Assembly (NCBI RefSeq): GCF_965204195.1
Contig: NZ_OZ241975.1
Coordinates: 124,001-188,000 of the forward strand
DNA from: Poriferisodalis sp965204195
GTDB lineage: Bacteria > Actinomycetota > Acidimicrobiia > Acidimicrobiales > Poriferisodalaceae
DNA length: 64,000 bases
Direction of reading: 5' to 3'
Shown one piece after another: positions 16,424-24,855 of this stretch. Numbering within the stretch: position 1 is the stretch's first letter; each line of letters opens with the position of its first letter. The notes beneath the pieces are model-generated. The model saw only the letters and a program-made list of their open reading frames with translations, was not told the origin of the DNA and ran no database searches. A program made the translations under genes and the position numbers.

Positions 16424-17242
16424 CGTCACGCCGCAGTCGGCCAGCGCGTTGATGCGGTCGCTCACCTCGGCTGCACTCCCGATGACGGCGATGTCTTCGG
16501 GCCCGCCGAGGCCCTCCCGGTCGAGCATCGCCCGGTAGCTGGGCAGCGTGCCGTATACCACCAAGTCCTTGGCAGCCCGCTCGCGGGCGGTGCCAGCGTC
16601 ATCGGTCACGCACACAGGAAAGCCGGCCACCACCTGGGGCGCTGGGCGCCCGGCCTCGGCGGCTGCGGAGTTGATGGTGGGCGCAGTGTGATCCCGCAGC
16701 GTCGCCGGCCCGGTCATCCAGGTGAACGTGCCGTCGGCCATGCGGGCGGTCAGGCGCAGCATCTGGCTGCCTAGGGCAGCGACGAACACAGGCGGTGCGT
16801 CGGCAGCCGGGGGAGTGATCTCGCCGCGCCCCACAACCGCATCGCCGCCGTGGGAGACACGGCGATCGGTCATCAGCTTCGTCAGGATCGTCAGGTAGTC
16901 GCGCATGTGCGCAATGGGCCGGTCGAACGAGTAGCCCCACATGCCCTCGACTACTGGCTTGTGCGACGGGCCGATGCCTAGATCCAGCCGTCCGCCGATC
17001 ACGGCCTGGGTGGTGAGCGCCTGCTGGGCCAGCATCATCGGATGCCGCGGGTAGGTGGGCACCACCGCGGTGCCGAGCCGGATGCCGGGCACCTCGCGGC
17101 CTGCCACGGCGATGGTGGTCAGCGCGTCGTGGCCGAAGATCTGGGGCGTCCAGTAGCGGCGGAAGCCCTGCTCGGAGGCCTCGCGGATGCTGGCCTCGAA
17201 GCGCTCAGGTGTGGTGTCGAATCCGAACAGCTCGATATGCAT
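16346..17242 (-). CDS. LLM-class F420-dependent oxidoreductase
   Basis: This is a luciferase-like TIM-barrel protein of 298 aa, of the kind that uses coenzyme F420 in Actinobacteria. Features include YWTPQIFGHDALTTIAVAGR, IRLGTAVVPTYPRHPMMLAQQ, the barrel motif GGRLDLGIGPSHKPVVEGMWG, and AALGSQMLRLTARMADG. The substrate is not known. It is transcribed leftward after a similar gene at 17306-18208, and its 3' end overlaps lgt in antisense. Confidence 0.85.
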   Translation of the reverse strand: MHIELFGFDTTPERFEASIREASEQGFRRYWTPQIFGHDALTTIAVAGREVPGIRLGTAVVPTYPRHPMMLAQQALTTQAVIGGRLDLGIGPSHKPVVEGMWGYSFDRPIAHMRDYLTILTKLMTDRRVSHGGDAVVGRGEITPPAADAPPVFVAALGSQMLRLTARMADGTFTWMTGPATLRDHTAPTINSAAAEAGRPAPQVVAGFPVCVTDDAGTARERAAKDLVVYGTLPSYRAMLDREGLGGPEDIAVIGSAAEVSDRINALADCGVTSFAGSAFGTLDEQAATRETLISLLS

Positions 17243-17305
17243 GCCCGGCAGCGTAACGGCGCGCCTGCCCGTGTTTCCGAGTTGGCGGTCGAGACAGCCC
17301 CAGGC

Positions 17306-18208
17306 TCACGCGAACGTGTCGAAGAGCTCCTCGAGCGCCTTGAGCTGACCGCCGCTCGTGCTGGATGGCACCAGGATCGGCGTCTTGCAACCGGCATCGA
17401 ACCATGCCTCGACGCCGTCACGGACCTGGCTGGCCGAGCCGTACAGCGTCGCGTTCGACAGCCAGTCGTCGGTCATCGCCCGGTTCAGCGCTTCGGTGTC
17501 GCCGGCGGCGATCGCCGTCTCGGCCGCTTCCATCTCGTCGACCCAGCCGGCCTGCTTCCAGTAGTTGCGGTAGTTCGGCAGCGACACGTAGCCGGCGAGC
17601 GTCTTGCGGTTCCGCGCTGCTCCGGCGGCGCGGTCGTCATCGATGACAGTCGGGATCATGTTCCCCACGAAGAAGTCGTCACGACTCGCGGCGTCACCGA
17701 GGTGGGTTACTGAGTTCTGGAAGTCGTTGCAGCTTGCGTTCGCCCATACCGCACCGGAGCTGATCTCGGCCGACAGTTCGGCCATGCGCTGGCGCAGCGT
17801 GGCCAGCACGATCGGCGGGAGATCGCCATGTTGGGACGATGCCGCCTCCATGGCAGCGATGTACTCGCGGATGTCGGAGAGCGGCTTGCCAGGCGTGATG
17901 CCGAGACGCTCGTGCACGGGACCGTGCGTCACGCCGATGCCCAGCCAGAACCGTCCGCCTGAGATCTCGTGGATGAATGCCGCAGTCGAGGCCATGTCGA
18001 CCGGGTTGCGGAAGTAGATCGGCTGCACCGAGGTGCCGAAGTGGATCTCGTTGGTGACATGAGCAATCGCTTGGCACAGCGCCACCGGGTCGCCCATGGA
18101 AGGGCAGTAGATGCCGCTGAATCCTCGTTGCTCGATCTCGGCGGCGATTTCCAGGGTGCGTTCGCGTCGGCCGCGCACGGCGGCCAGCGAAATGGCAGGC
18201 ATATTCAT
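17306..18208 (-). CDS. LLM-class F420-dependent oxidoreductase
   Basis: The 300-aa product starts at ATG 18208 (MNMPAISLAAVRGR), with AGGAAA eight bases upstream. An earlier in-frame start would run through a dispersed repeat and is rejected. Motifs are SGIYCPSMGDPVALCQ, IHFGTSVQPIYFRNPVDMA, and SGGRFWLGIGVTHGPVHERLG. It is the second of two neighbouring leftward luciferase-like genes, which may be co-transcribed across a 63-bp gap. F420 use is inferred from family and organism. Confidence 0.85.
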   Translation of the reverse strand: MNMPAISLAAVRGRRERTLEIAAEIEQRGFSGIYCPSMGDPVALCQAIAHVTNEIHFGTSVQPIYFRNPVDMASTAAFIHEISGGRFWLGIGVTHGPVHERLGITPGKPLSDIREYIAAMEAASSQHGDLPPIVLATLRQRMAELSAEISSGAVWANASCNDFQNSVTHLGDAASRDDFFVGNMIPTVIDDDRAAGAARNRKTLAGYVSLPNYRNYWKQAGWVDEMEAAETAIAAGDTEALNRAMTDDWLSNATLYGSASQVRDGVEAWFDAGCKTPILVPSSTSGGQLKALEELFDTFA

Positions 18209-18264
18209 GCGGGGTTTCCTAGCAGACGTGCCCGATTGCCGCCGTTGGCTTCGTCGCACGTTTA

Positions 18265-18332
18265 GTTTCCCGCTCTTGTTCGCTGCGCTCACGGGCCGTT
18301 CGGGCCACGGCTTCGCCTGTCGGCTCAGCCTC
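18265..18332 (-). repeat. Dispersed intergenic repeat, copy C
   Basis: On the minus strand it reads GAGGCTGAGCCGACAGGCGA, AGCCGTGGCCCGAACGGCCC, GTGAGCGCAGCGAACAAGAG and CGGGAAAC. It starts on the stop codon of the sterol-methyltransferase-like gene and ends 56 bases before the next gene. It is the closest relative of copy E. Confidence 0.75.
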
Positions 18333-19341
18333 AGGGAATCTTGCGGGCTACGAAGCAGTACAGCGGTGTGAAGATTCCCGTCTTGCCGCCGGCAACGTAG
18401 GCGTCGGCAGTGCGATCCAGCAGCTTGGCGATCTCGGCCGTGCCTCTGGGCAGGATCCTCAATGTCTCAGCAAAGCGCGCGGCCCCGATCGCGAGCTGTC
18501 GACCCAGGGGTGTTCCTCGCAGGGTGACACGGCGCGTGCCGCTGCGTGTCTCCATCGGCTGGTACCACGGGGTTGTCGGACCGTTCTCCGAGGGGGGGGG
18601 GGTCGCAAAGTCTGTTCCTTCGATCACCTCGAATCCGGCCGACTCGAGTGCTCGGTTGACCTCCGCGAACGTTGCGATCTTCTTGAGCGCGATCCCGCGC
18701 ATGAGTTCTCGCTTGATCTCTTGGTGATTCGCGTTGTCGGGACCGAACGCGTCGGTCAGGCACATTTCCTGACCCCACAGCAGGGCGCCTGGCTTCAGTA
18801 CCCGCGAGATCTCGGTGAATGCGCCGACCTTGTCCGGTGCATGGCAGGTTGATTCGATTGCATAGGCCCGGTCATAGGTGCAGTCTTCGATGGTGCCCAT
18901 ATCCATGAAGCTGGTCTCGACGTAGTCGATCATGTCGCTGAGGCCTGCTTCGGCGGTCAACTCCCTCGCCCTGGCGAGTTGGACTTCGCTGCTGTTGATG
19001 CCGGTGACCCTGACGCCTGCTTCACGGACCACGGTTCGCATCGGCCCGCCGATCCCGCACCCGACGTCGATCACCGACATGCCCTCGTGCAGGTCCAGCT
19101 TGTCGATCATCAGGCGCTGATGGCGGAGCTTGGAGTCTTCCAGGCTCTCCTGTGGAGTCAGCGGTGCGAAATGGAGCGATTCGCCCCAGCCGTAGATCAT
19201 GAGGTAGCTGCAGATGTCGTAGTACTCCGTCGCCGTCTCGGCGTGGTCGGAAGTCGGGCCGTCGCTCGGCGCATACGTCTCGTCGAGTCGCCTGTTCAGC
19301 TGCTCCACCCGGTGTCGAAGATCCGAGCCGCGGTACGACAT
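18331..19341 (-). CDS. Sterol C-24 methyltransferase-like SAM-dependent methyltransferase
   Basis: The 336-aa protein has the architecture of ERG6/SMT enzymes, which methylate C-24 of sterol side chains. YGWGESLHF near residue 50 corresponds to the SMT substrate motif YGWGxSFHF. The SAM motif is VIDVGCGIGGPMR, followed by GVRVTGINSSEVQLARARE. YAIESTCHAPDKVGAFTEI matches the SMT-specific YxIEATCHAP motif. The tail GGKTGIFTPLYCFVARK matches the SMT C-terminal domain end. An 11-C tract encodes TPPPS near residue 250, and the frame is intact across it. The ATG at 19341 is used. Other sterol genes are not in the window, so the true substrate is open. Confidence 0.75.
   Translation of the reverse strand: MSYRGSDLRHRVEQLNRRLDETYAPSDGPTSDHAETATEYYDICSYLMIYGWGESLHFAPLTPQESLEDSKLRHQRLMIDKLDLHEGMSVIDVGCGIGGPMRTVVREAGVRVTGINSSEVQLARARELTAEAGLSDMIDYVETSFMDMGTIEDCTYDRAYAIESTCHAPDKVGAFTEISRVLKPGALLWGQEMCLTDAFGPDNANHQEIKRELMRGIALKKIATFAEVNRALESAGFEVIEGTDFATPPPSENGPTTPWYQPMETRSGTRRVTLRGTPLGRQLAIGAARFAETLRILPRGTAEIAKLLDRTADAYVAGGKTGIFTPLYCFVARKIP
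18592..18602. repeat. 11-base G tract (C tract in the coding strand)
   Basis: Eleven consecutive G on the plus strand lie inside the methyltransferase gene and encode TPPPS. Such a run is prone to slippage, and a change of one base would truncate the last quarter of the protein. It could also be a sequencing-sensitive spot. Confidence 0.85.
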
Positions 19342-19390
19342 CTTCAGTCCGCGTGCGACCTGCCAGATGCTGCTCACCCGGGGGAGCCTA

Positions 19391-19410
19391 AGAGGCTGAG
19401 CCCCGGGCCC
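19391..19410 (+). repeat. Partial dispersed repeat
   Basis: AGAGGCTGAGCCCCGGGCC repeats the left end of copy D (25608) exactly. It lies between the MFS gene and the methyltransferase gene, and nothing of the right half is present. Confidence 0.5.
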
Positions 19411-19424
19411 GATCCATGCACGCC

Positions 19425-20666
19425 CTATGGCGATCCTGTGATGGCCGCTTCCCGCATCGGCAGCATCAACAGGCCGAGCGCGATGAGGCTGGTGACGGTG
19501 ACGAGCACGATTGCAGGTCCGAAGCCGGAGGCGTCGATGATGAAGCCGCAAACCGCCGGACCGGCGAGCGCGCCGACACCGAGACCTGTGTAGTAAATGC
19601 CGATCACGCCGCCCAGATTCTCCACTCCGTACCAACCGGCCAGCACGGAGGGTGTGGCGGTCACCCACACCGCCCAGCCGACGCCGTGGGCAACAGCACT
19701 GGCGACGAGCACGGCGGGGTTCCCGTCAGAGATCCACCAGATCGCCAGCGCTGCCGTCATGGCTGCGAAAGCCGACCGGCACAGCCACATCGGATCGGCG
19801 CGGTGGCCCAGCGCGCCGCAGGCCAAGCGGGCGACCACGCTCGTCGCGCCCGAGATGCCGATCAGTGCCGCGGCCAATGCCGGGGCGACACCACGGTCAA
19901 CCGCGTAATCGTTGTAGAACGCGACCGGCGCGTAGAAGCCCGGCCCGATTGCCACGACTGCCGCAAAGAACAGCAGGAAGCGGCGCGAGCGCACCAGCCG
20001 GGCGACACGAATGAGCCCGGCCGTGGAGATGTTCACCCGGTCGCCATGCGTTGCGGCCCATCCGATGGCGACGAAGGCCACGGCAGCCAGCACGGCGTAG
20101 GTCTGGCGCCAGCCCAGCGTCGAGATCAACGCATGGCTCGCCAGCGGCATCACCAGAGTTCCGGCGCCCACGCCGGCCAGAAGGAAGCCCATCGCTGCGG
20201 GGCGGCGTCGTTCGGCGAAGCTGCGGCCGATCAGCCCGATCATCGACGGGTAGCAGAATCCGGTGGCCAGTCCCACCAAGACGCCGAAGGCGGCGTAGGT
20301 CTGCCACAGCGCATTCGACCAGGCGGTCAGCAGAAGACCCGCCGACATCGCCACCGCTGCGACTCCGACCAGCAGACGGGCGCCGTAGCGGTCCCCGATG
20401 CGACCCCCGATCGCACCGCCGGCGTAGTAGGTGCAGACGGCGGCCGAAAACAGTGCGGCCACGGGCCCGGTCGTGGTGTCGAGGTCACGCGCGATGGGCG
20501 TCAAGAAGACTCCGAACGAGAAGAGGATCCCGAACGTCACGAAGTTGGCGGCGAAGGCAGCGGCTGCAACCGACCACGGGGCCGACGCGTCCTCCGGTTC
20601 GCCCGGATATCTCAAACTCGATGTGCCGGCCACCAGCCCCAAGCCTGCCCTGCGCCGGCCCGCCAC
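19425..20666 (-). CDS. Major facilitator superfamily transporter
   Basis: The 413-aa protein has about twelve hydrophobic helices (for example FAANFVTFGILFSFGVFLTP, FLLFFAAVVAIGPGFYAPVA). The MFS loop motif after helix 2 is GRIGDRYGARLLVG. The pattern is that of the monocarboxylate/oxalate-formate antiporter-like group, with GLATGFCYPSMIGLIGRSF. The solute is unknown. It lies upstream of the sterol-methyltransferase-like gene on the same strand, with an 83-bp gap, so the two could share a transcript. Confidence 0.85.
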   Translation of the reverse strand: MAGRRRAGLGLVAGTSSLRYPGEPEDASAPWSVAAAAFAANFVTFGILFSFGVFLTPIARDLDTTTGPVAALFSAAVCTYYAGGAIGGRIGDRYGARLLVGVAAVAMSAGLLLTAWSNALWQTYAAFGVLVGLATGFCYPSMIGLIGRSFAERRRPAAMGFLLAGVGAGTLVMPLASHALISTLGWRQTYAVLAAVAFVAIGWAATHGDRVNISTAGLIRVARLVRSRRFLLFFAAVVAIGPGFYAPVAFYNDYAVDRGVAPALAAALIGISGATSVVARLACGALGHRADPMWLCRSAFAAMTAALAIWWISDGNPAVLVASAVAHGVGWAVWVTATPSVLAGWYGVENLGGVIGIYYTGLGVGALAGPAVCGFIIDASGFGPAIVLVTVTSLIALGLLMLPMREAAITGSP

Positions 20667-20736
20667 GCCCGTCCCGCTGACCTCGCCCGGATTCGCGCAG
20701 CGCGCTGGCCGGTACCCTCGGTGGCCCTCGCTCCAT

Positions 20737-20810
20737 GGGGCTGTAGCTCAGATGGCAAGAGCACCTGCTTTGCAAGCAGGGGGTCACGGGTTCGAGTCCC
20801 GTCAGCTCCA
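20737..20810 (+). tRNA. alaT: tRNA-Ala (TGC)
   Basis: The acceptor stem is GGGGCTG/CAGCTCC with discriminator A at 20810. The anticodon loop TTTGCAA gives TGC between CCTGC/GCAGG stems, and the T arm is CGGGTTCGAGTCCCG. CCA is not encoded. The next reading frame starts two bases after the mature 3' end. Confidence 0.97.
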
Positions 20811-20812
20811 CG

Positions 20813-21229
20813 ATGGCTAGCTCGCAGCAGCCGAAGTTGCTCGCAGGCGGCAACCCGCAGATTCCCAAGGGCGACGGCGATGCCCCGGTGCAGGCCTTCA
20901 TCGCGGCGGTGCCGGGCTGGAAGGGCACCATCGCTCGCCAGCTGGATGAAGTGGTCGAGCGCGTCGTGCCCGACGTGCGCAAGGCCGTGCGCTGGAACTC
21001 ACCCTTCTACGGTGTCGAGGGACGCGGGTGGTTCGCGAGCTGCCATGCGTTCACCCGGTACGTCAAGGTGACGTTCTTGAATGGTGCATTGCTCGTTCCC
21101 GAGCCGCCAGGCGCGGGCAAGGATCCCGATTCGCGCTGGGTGGACATTCCTGAGGATCAATTCGACGAAGCGCAGATGTCAGTGTGGATCGAGCAGTCGG
21201 CAGCACTCGACGGTTGGCACGGGTTCTGA
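20813..21229 (+). CDS. DUF1801 family protein
   Basis: The 138-aa protein has the DUF1801 (YdhG-like) fold signature: an N-terminal helix with APVQAFIAAVPGWKGTI, then VVPDVRKAVRWNSPFYGVEG, and WFASCHAFTRYVKVTFLNGA. It ends with DEAQMSVWIEQSAAL. The function of this family is unproven. Its ATG lies two bases after tRNA-Ala, so any mRNA leader would be the tRNA itself. Processing would leave a leaderless message. Confidence 0.8.
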   Translation: MASSQQPKLLAGGNPQIPKGDGDAPVQAFIAAVPGWKGTIARQLDEVVERVVPDVRKAVRWNSPFYGVEGRGWFASCHAFTRYVKVTFLNGALLVPEPPGAGKDPDSRWVDIPEDQFDEAQMSVWIEQSAALDGWHGF

Positions 21230-21260
21230 TTGACGGCGGGCTGCGACCTCACAACGTTGA

Positions 21261-22556
21261 TCAGCACAGCTCGAAGCCGGCTACCGGACGCGCGGGTCGG
21301 CGATCGACGACGCGTGCGCAGAACGCACGTGCCTCGTCGATGCGACCGGCCTTGACATAGGCCGCGAGCAATGTGTTGGTCATCAGGTCGCGCTGGGCCC
21401 GGCTGCCGCCGATGCGAACGACTTGGGGGATGAGGGGTTCGAGCACATCGATGACCGTCGACCACTTCTCGTCGACGAACGCGCCGTAGGCCTGAGCCAG
21501 GGTCGCTCCGGTGGTGCCCGCCGGCAGACGGCCTGCCTCGCCGAGCTCTTGCAGCTGGGTAATGCATGCCCGCAGTTGTTCGGTCTCGCCGAGGACGGCG
21601 TAGGTGAGCCCAGCGTGGGCGTCGACGAACACGATGGGTTGCGGGAACCGCTCCTCGTAGAACTCGCGCACCTGCTGCCAGACGGCGCGATCACGAGGTT
21701 GCCCGGCCAGTTCCGATCGCCACATGAACGACGACGAGTCGGAGAACACGGTGATCGGCGGGCTGGTGGTTGCCCCAGGCAGGCAGTTGTGGCGGAAAGC
21801 CTGCCAGGCATCGTCGTGGCGGCTGACTGCCATGAGCACCAGCGCGTAGTGCCACCAGATGTGGCAGTGGAGCACGCTCGCCCGGTCGGAACCGGGGAGC
21901 CACCCGTCGAGGAAGCCGACCGCTTCGTCGTCTGCGCCGGCTTCGAAGAGTGCGTGCACCAGCGTGTGGGCACCATGGGGAGTGGCGGGCCGTTGTTCGA
22001 GCGCACGCTCGGCGAGTTGCTGGCCCCGGTCCCACCGGCCGGTCTCGATGAGGGCGAAGGCATGCACGGTGGCGAACCACCAGTCGTCGCCGTAGTGCGT
22101 GGCGAGTGGCTCGAGAAAGTCGAGCAGTTCGGCTTCGCGGCCGATGCGGCCGCTGAAGCCGATGGCGCCGAACACGCCGCAGGCGGGCGCCAGGGCGAAC
22201 GCGTCGCGGGGGTAGTCGATGACGTGCTGGCGGATGAGGTCGAGTGCGTGTGGAACCTGGCCGGCAATGAGCAGCCGCACAATCTCGACGTGCTGCTGTT
22301 CCCTGGCGGTCGCACCGCGGCTCAGCTCGACGGCAGCCTCCGCTGAGGCCCGTGCTTCGTCGGGCCGCACGTAGAGCTGGTGCTGGCGGGCCAAGGCGGC
22401 GTGAGGGAGGGCAAACCCTGGGTCGGCCGCGAGCGCCGCCGACAGGCATTCTTCGACCCCAGCCTCGGCCGACAGCATGCGGTCGATGCCCTCGACATAG
22501 GCGTCACGGGCCTCGGCGGATGAGGTGCTCACTTCGAGGCCGTAGCGGTCCTGCAT
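21261..22556 (-). CDS. Tetratricopeptide repeat protein (TTC38-like)
   Basis: The 431-aa product starts at ATG 22556 (MQDRYGLEVSTSS), nine bases after GGAG. It carries TPR-type helices such as CLSAALAADPGFALPHAALA and the TTC38-like block YPRDAFALAPACGVFGAIGF, then YGDDWWFATVHAFALIETGR, PHGAHTLVHALFEAG and HCHIWWHYAL. TTC38-like proteins are soluble and uncharacterised. The BNR propeller gene upstream is on the same strand, 55 bp away. The frame is open further upstream, so a longer N-terminus is possible. Confidence 0.8.
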   Translation of the reverse strand: MQDRYGLEVSTSSAEARDAYVEGIDRMLSAEAGVEECLSAALAADPGFALPHAALARQHQLYVRPDEARASAEAAVELSRGATAREQQHVEIVRLLIAGQVPHALDLIRQHVIDYPRDAFALAPACGVFGAIGFSGRIGREAELLDFLEPLATHYGDDWWFATVHAFALIETGRWDRGQQLAERALEQRPATPHGAHTLVHALFEAGADDEAVGFLDGWLPGSDRASVLHCHIWWHYALVLMAVSRHDDAWQAFRHNCLPGATTSPPITVFSDSSSFMWRSELAGQPRDRAVWQQVREFYEERFPQPIVFVDAHAGLTYAVLGETEQLRACITQLQELGEAGRLPAGTTGATLAQAYGAFVDEKWSTVIDVLEPLIPQVVRIGGSRAQRDLMTNTLLAAYVKAGRIDEARAFCARVVDRRPARPVAGFELC

Positions 22557-22611
22557 GCGTTCGGTCTCCAGCTTCGCCGCCGTCGGGCTATCCGTGGCCT
22601 CCCGGGTCGCG

Positions 22612-23610
22612 TCAGACCACCGCCAGCGACCAGACGAGCGGGAGGCCAGACCCGAGCTCGGTCCACTGGGCATCGTCGGACACCTGCCAGACCTCGCCGG
22701 TGTCAGTGCCCACGAGCACCCCGCCTACGTTGTCGGGATCGGCGATCAGGCCATGGAAGTTGACCGGCGACGGCGAGTGAGCGTCGTCGCAAAGCGATCG
22801 CCACGACTGGCCGTGGTCATCTGACCTGTAGAGGGCCGCATGAGCCCCGCCGTCGTCTTTGTAGTGCGAGAACGCAGTGGGGGCACTGGCGACGGTGACG
22901 CTGTAGGGGTCGCGGCGGTCGACGCACAGGGGACGCGAGTAGCGCGGCACGACGCCCTTCCAGGCGTATTCCCATGACTCGCCGTAATCGTCGGAGCGGA
23001 ACACGCCGGCGTTGCCTTCGAGTTCTTCCGCAACGCCGTCGAAGCGGCCGTAGCCGGTGCTGATGAACAGCACCCCGGGCTCGGCGGGGTGGGCGAACAT
23101 CATGTGGATGTCGGGGTTGTCGCCCGGCAGGTCGACCGTCCAGCTCTCGCCCCCGTCGGTGCTGCGGGCCACGCCGCCGACTTCGACGCCGACCCAGATG
23201 CGGTCGGGATCGCCCTCGTCGATGACGAGCGCACGTGCTCGGCCCGGCAGGGGAGGCTCGACCGGCACGCACCAGCGTTCCGCTTCGGGGAGCGCAGCGA
23301 ACGCCGTGATCTCGTCCCACGTCGTGCCGCCGTCGTCGCTGCGGAACAGGGCGGCCGGCTCGGTGCTGGCGTACAGCCGGCCGTCGCTGGCGGCCCGGAT
23401 CTGCCACACCTCGCGCCCAGGGAGCTGCGGCCCGGCCCAGGTCTGGCCCCCGTCCTCGCTGGTGAACAGGCCGCTGGCCGATCCAGCGAACAGGCGGCCG
23501 TCGACGTTGACGAGGTCGCGGACGTGGCGTGCTTCGAGCGTCTGTCTGGACCCCGCGTCGTCAATGGCGAAGACGCCCTTGGTGGTTCCCGCAAGCAGCT
23601 GACCGTTCAT
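22612..23610 (-). CDS. BNR/Asp-box beta-propeller protein
   Basis: The 332-aa protein contains at least five Asp-box repeats: SEDGGQTWAG, SDDGGTTWDE, STDGGESWTV, SDDYGESWEY and SDDHGQSWRS. These predict a sialidase or VPS10-like beta-propeller. There is no signal peptide or membrane helix (start MNGQLLAGTTKGVFAID), so it is probably cytoplasmic. Proteins of this build are often annotated as exo-alpha-sialidases, but the catalytic arginine triad cannot be recognised here. No enzymatic role is claimed. Confidence 0.8.
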   Translation of the reverse strand: MNGQLLAGTTKGVFAIDDAGSRQTLEARHVRDLVNVDGRLFAGSASGLFTSEDGGQTWAGPQLPGREVWQIRAASDGRLYASTEPAALFRSDDGGTTWDEITAFAALPEAERWCVPVEPPLPGRARALVIDEGDPDRIWVGVEVGGVARSTDGGESWTVDLPGDNPDIHMMFAHPAEPGVLFISTGYGRFDGVAEELEGNAGVFRSDDYGESWEYAWKGVVPRYSRPLCVDRRDPYSVTVASAPTAFSHYKDDGGAHAALYRSDDHGQSWRSLCDDAHSPSPVNFHGLIADPDNVGGVLVGTDTGEVWQVSDDAQWTELGSGLPLVWSLAVV

Positions 23611-23674
23611 GGGTTCACCCTAGATCGCACGCGGAAATGGCGGGTCCGGGCCGCTCCGATGGCTGCGACCGGGG

Positions 23675-24670
23675 TCAGCCACCGCTTCTGCGCCGTCGAG
23701 GACGCCTGCGGACGAGCCGTTCGTCGAGAGTTTCGCGTGGATTGGGCGCTGCGGTGACGGCAGGCGGAGGTTCGTCGCCTGCCAGCACGGCCACGATCTT
23801 GGCGGTGTGTTCGGGGGTGCTGCCGCAGCAAGTTCCGATCACCGTCACGCCTGCGGCGTGTATCCGGTACGCGTGAGCGGCCAGCAGTTCTGGCGTGCCG
23901 TCGTAGACGAGCGAATGACCCTGCCACACCGGTACTCCGGCGTTCGGCTTGGAGATGACCAGCGCGCCCGGAGCGATATTGGCAATGGCGAGAACTGCCG
24001 CCTCGGTGTCGGGCACGTTGCTGCCGCAATTGGCACCGATGGCGGCAAGTTCCAATGGCCCCAGCCGTTCCGCCAGCTCCTTGCCGGTGACGCCCATCAT
24101 CGTGCAGCCGGCGGTGTCGAAGCTCATGGTGACAGCGACCGGCAGGTCGCTCACCGAGCGAGCTGCGCGTACCGTGGCCTCGACTTCATCAAGCGCGCTC
24201 ATCGTCTCGATCCACAGCAGATCGACCCCGGCTGCATCGAGCGCAGCAGCTTGCTCGGCGAATGCGGCTTCGCACGCTTCGACGCTCATGTCGCCGAGCG
24301 GCGCCAGCAGTTCGCCCGTCGGACCCATCGAGCCGGCCACCAGCACTGGCCGATCCGACCGCTGCATCTCAGCGTCGGCTTCGACCCGGCCGATGTGTGC
24401 AGCGGCGCGGTTCAGCTCCGGCACGCAATGTTCGAGGCCATGCAGGGCTTGGCGGAAGCGGTTGCCGCCGAAGCTGTTCGTGACGATCAAGTCTGCGCCT
24501 GCGCGCAGGTATCCCCGGTGGACGGCCTGCACCTCGTCGGGGTGGCTGAGGTTCCATTCCTCTGGCGACCAACCCGCCGACAGCCCTGCAGCGAATAGCT
24601 GCGTGCCCATCGGGCCGTCGGCCACCACGTAACCCTTGGACTCCACTAGGTCATTCAGTGTGACGGTCAT
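23675..24670 (-). CDS. Homocysteine S-methyltransferase family protein
   Basis: The 331-aa protein is a single homocysteine-binding barrel, as in the N-terminal module of MetH or in BHMT/MmuM. It starts VVADGPMGTQLFAAGL, has DLIVTNSFGGNRFRQAL and SMGPTGELLAPLG, and the zinc-ligand cysteines in GANCGSN and GTCCGSTPEHTAKI. Cobalamin and folate domains are absent, so the methyl donor is probably a small betaine-like or S-methylmethionine-like compound. A basic tail (RRRPRRRRSGG) is unusual. The spacer behind it (24671-24855) holds no gene, only the partial repeat noted separately. Confidence 0.85.
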   Translation of the reverse strand: MTVTLNDLVESKGYVVADGPMGTQLFAAGLSAGWSPEEWNLSHPDEVQAVHRGYLRAGADLIVTNSFGGNRFRQALHGLEHCVPELNRAAAHIGRVEADAEMQRSDRPVLVAGSMGPTGELLAPLGDMSVEACEAAFAEQAAALDAAGVDLLWIETMSALDEVEATVRAARSVSDLPVAVTMSFDTAGCTMMGVTGKELAERLGPLELAAIGANCGSNVPDTEAAVLAIANIAPGALVISKPNAGVPVWQGHSLVYDGTPELLAAHAYRIHAAGVTVIGTCCGSTPEHTAKIVAVLAGDEPPPAVTAAPNPRETLDERLVRRRPRRRRSGG

Positions 24671-24833
24671 CAGTCGGCGCCGATCGTTAGCTGGCTCGCT
24701 GTTGCGAAGCCCTCTGGGCGGTCATGGCTTGCATGGCAACGTACTGCTGCCTGCCTGCGTCACACGAGTGATTTTCCCGCACCAGCGCCCGCATCCGTCG
24801 TCACTCGCTCGCTCGTCGTGCAAGCATTTCGCC

Positions 24834-24849
24834 CAGAGGCTGAGAGGGG
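24834..24849 (+). repeat. Possible decayed repeat end before the enoyl-CoA hydratase gene
   Basis: CAGAGGCTGAGAGGGG resembles the GAGGCTGAGCC left end of the dispersed repeat, but the rest is missing. The GAGAGGGG part also serves as the ribosome binding site of the next gene. The similarity could be chance. Confidence 0.25.
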
Positions 24850-24855
24850 TTGGCC

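Noticed and set aside
18209..18292. Earlier start for the F420 oxidoreductase gene
   Set aside because: It begins inside repeat copy C, and the ATG at 18208 has a ribosome binding site and matches the family start.
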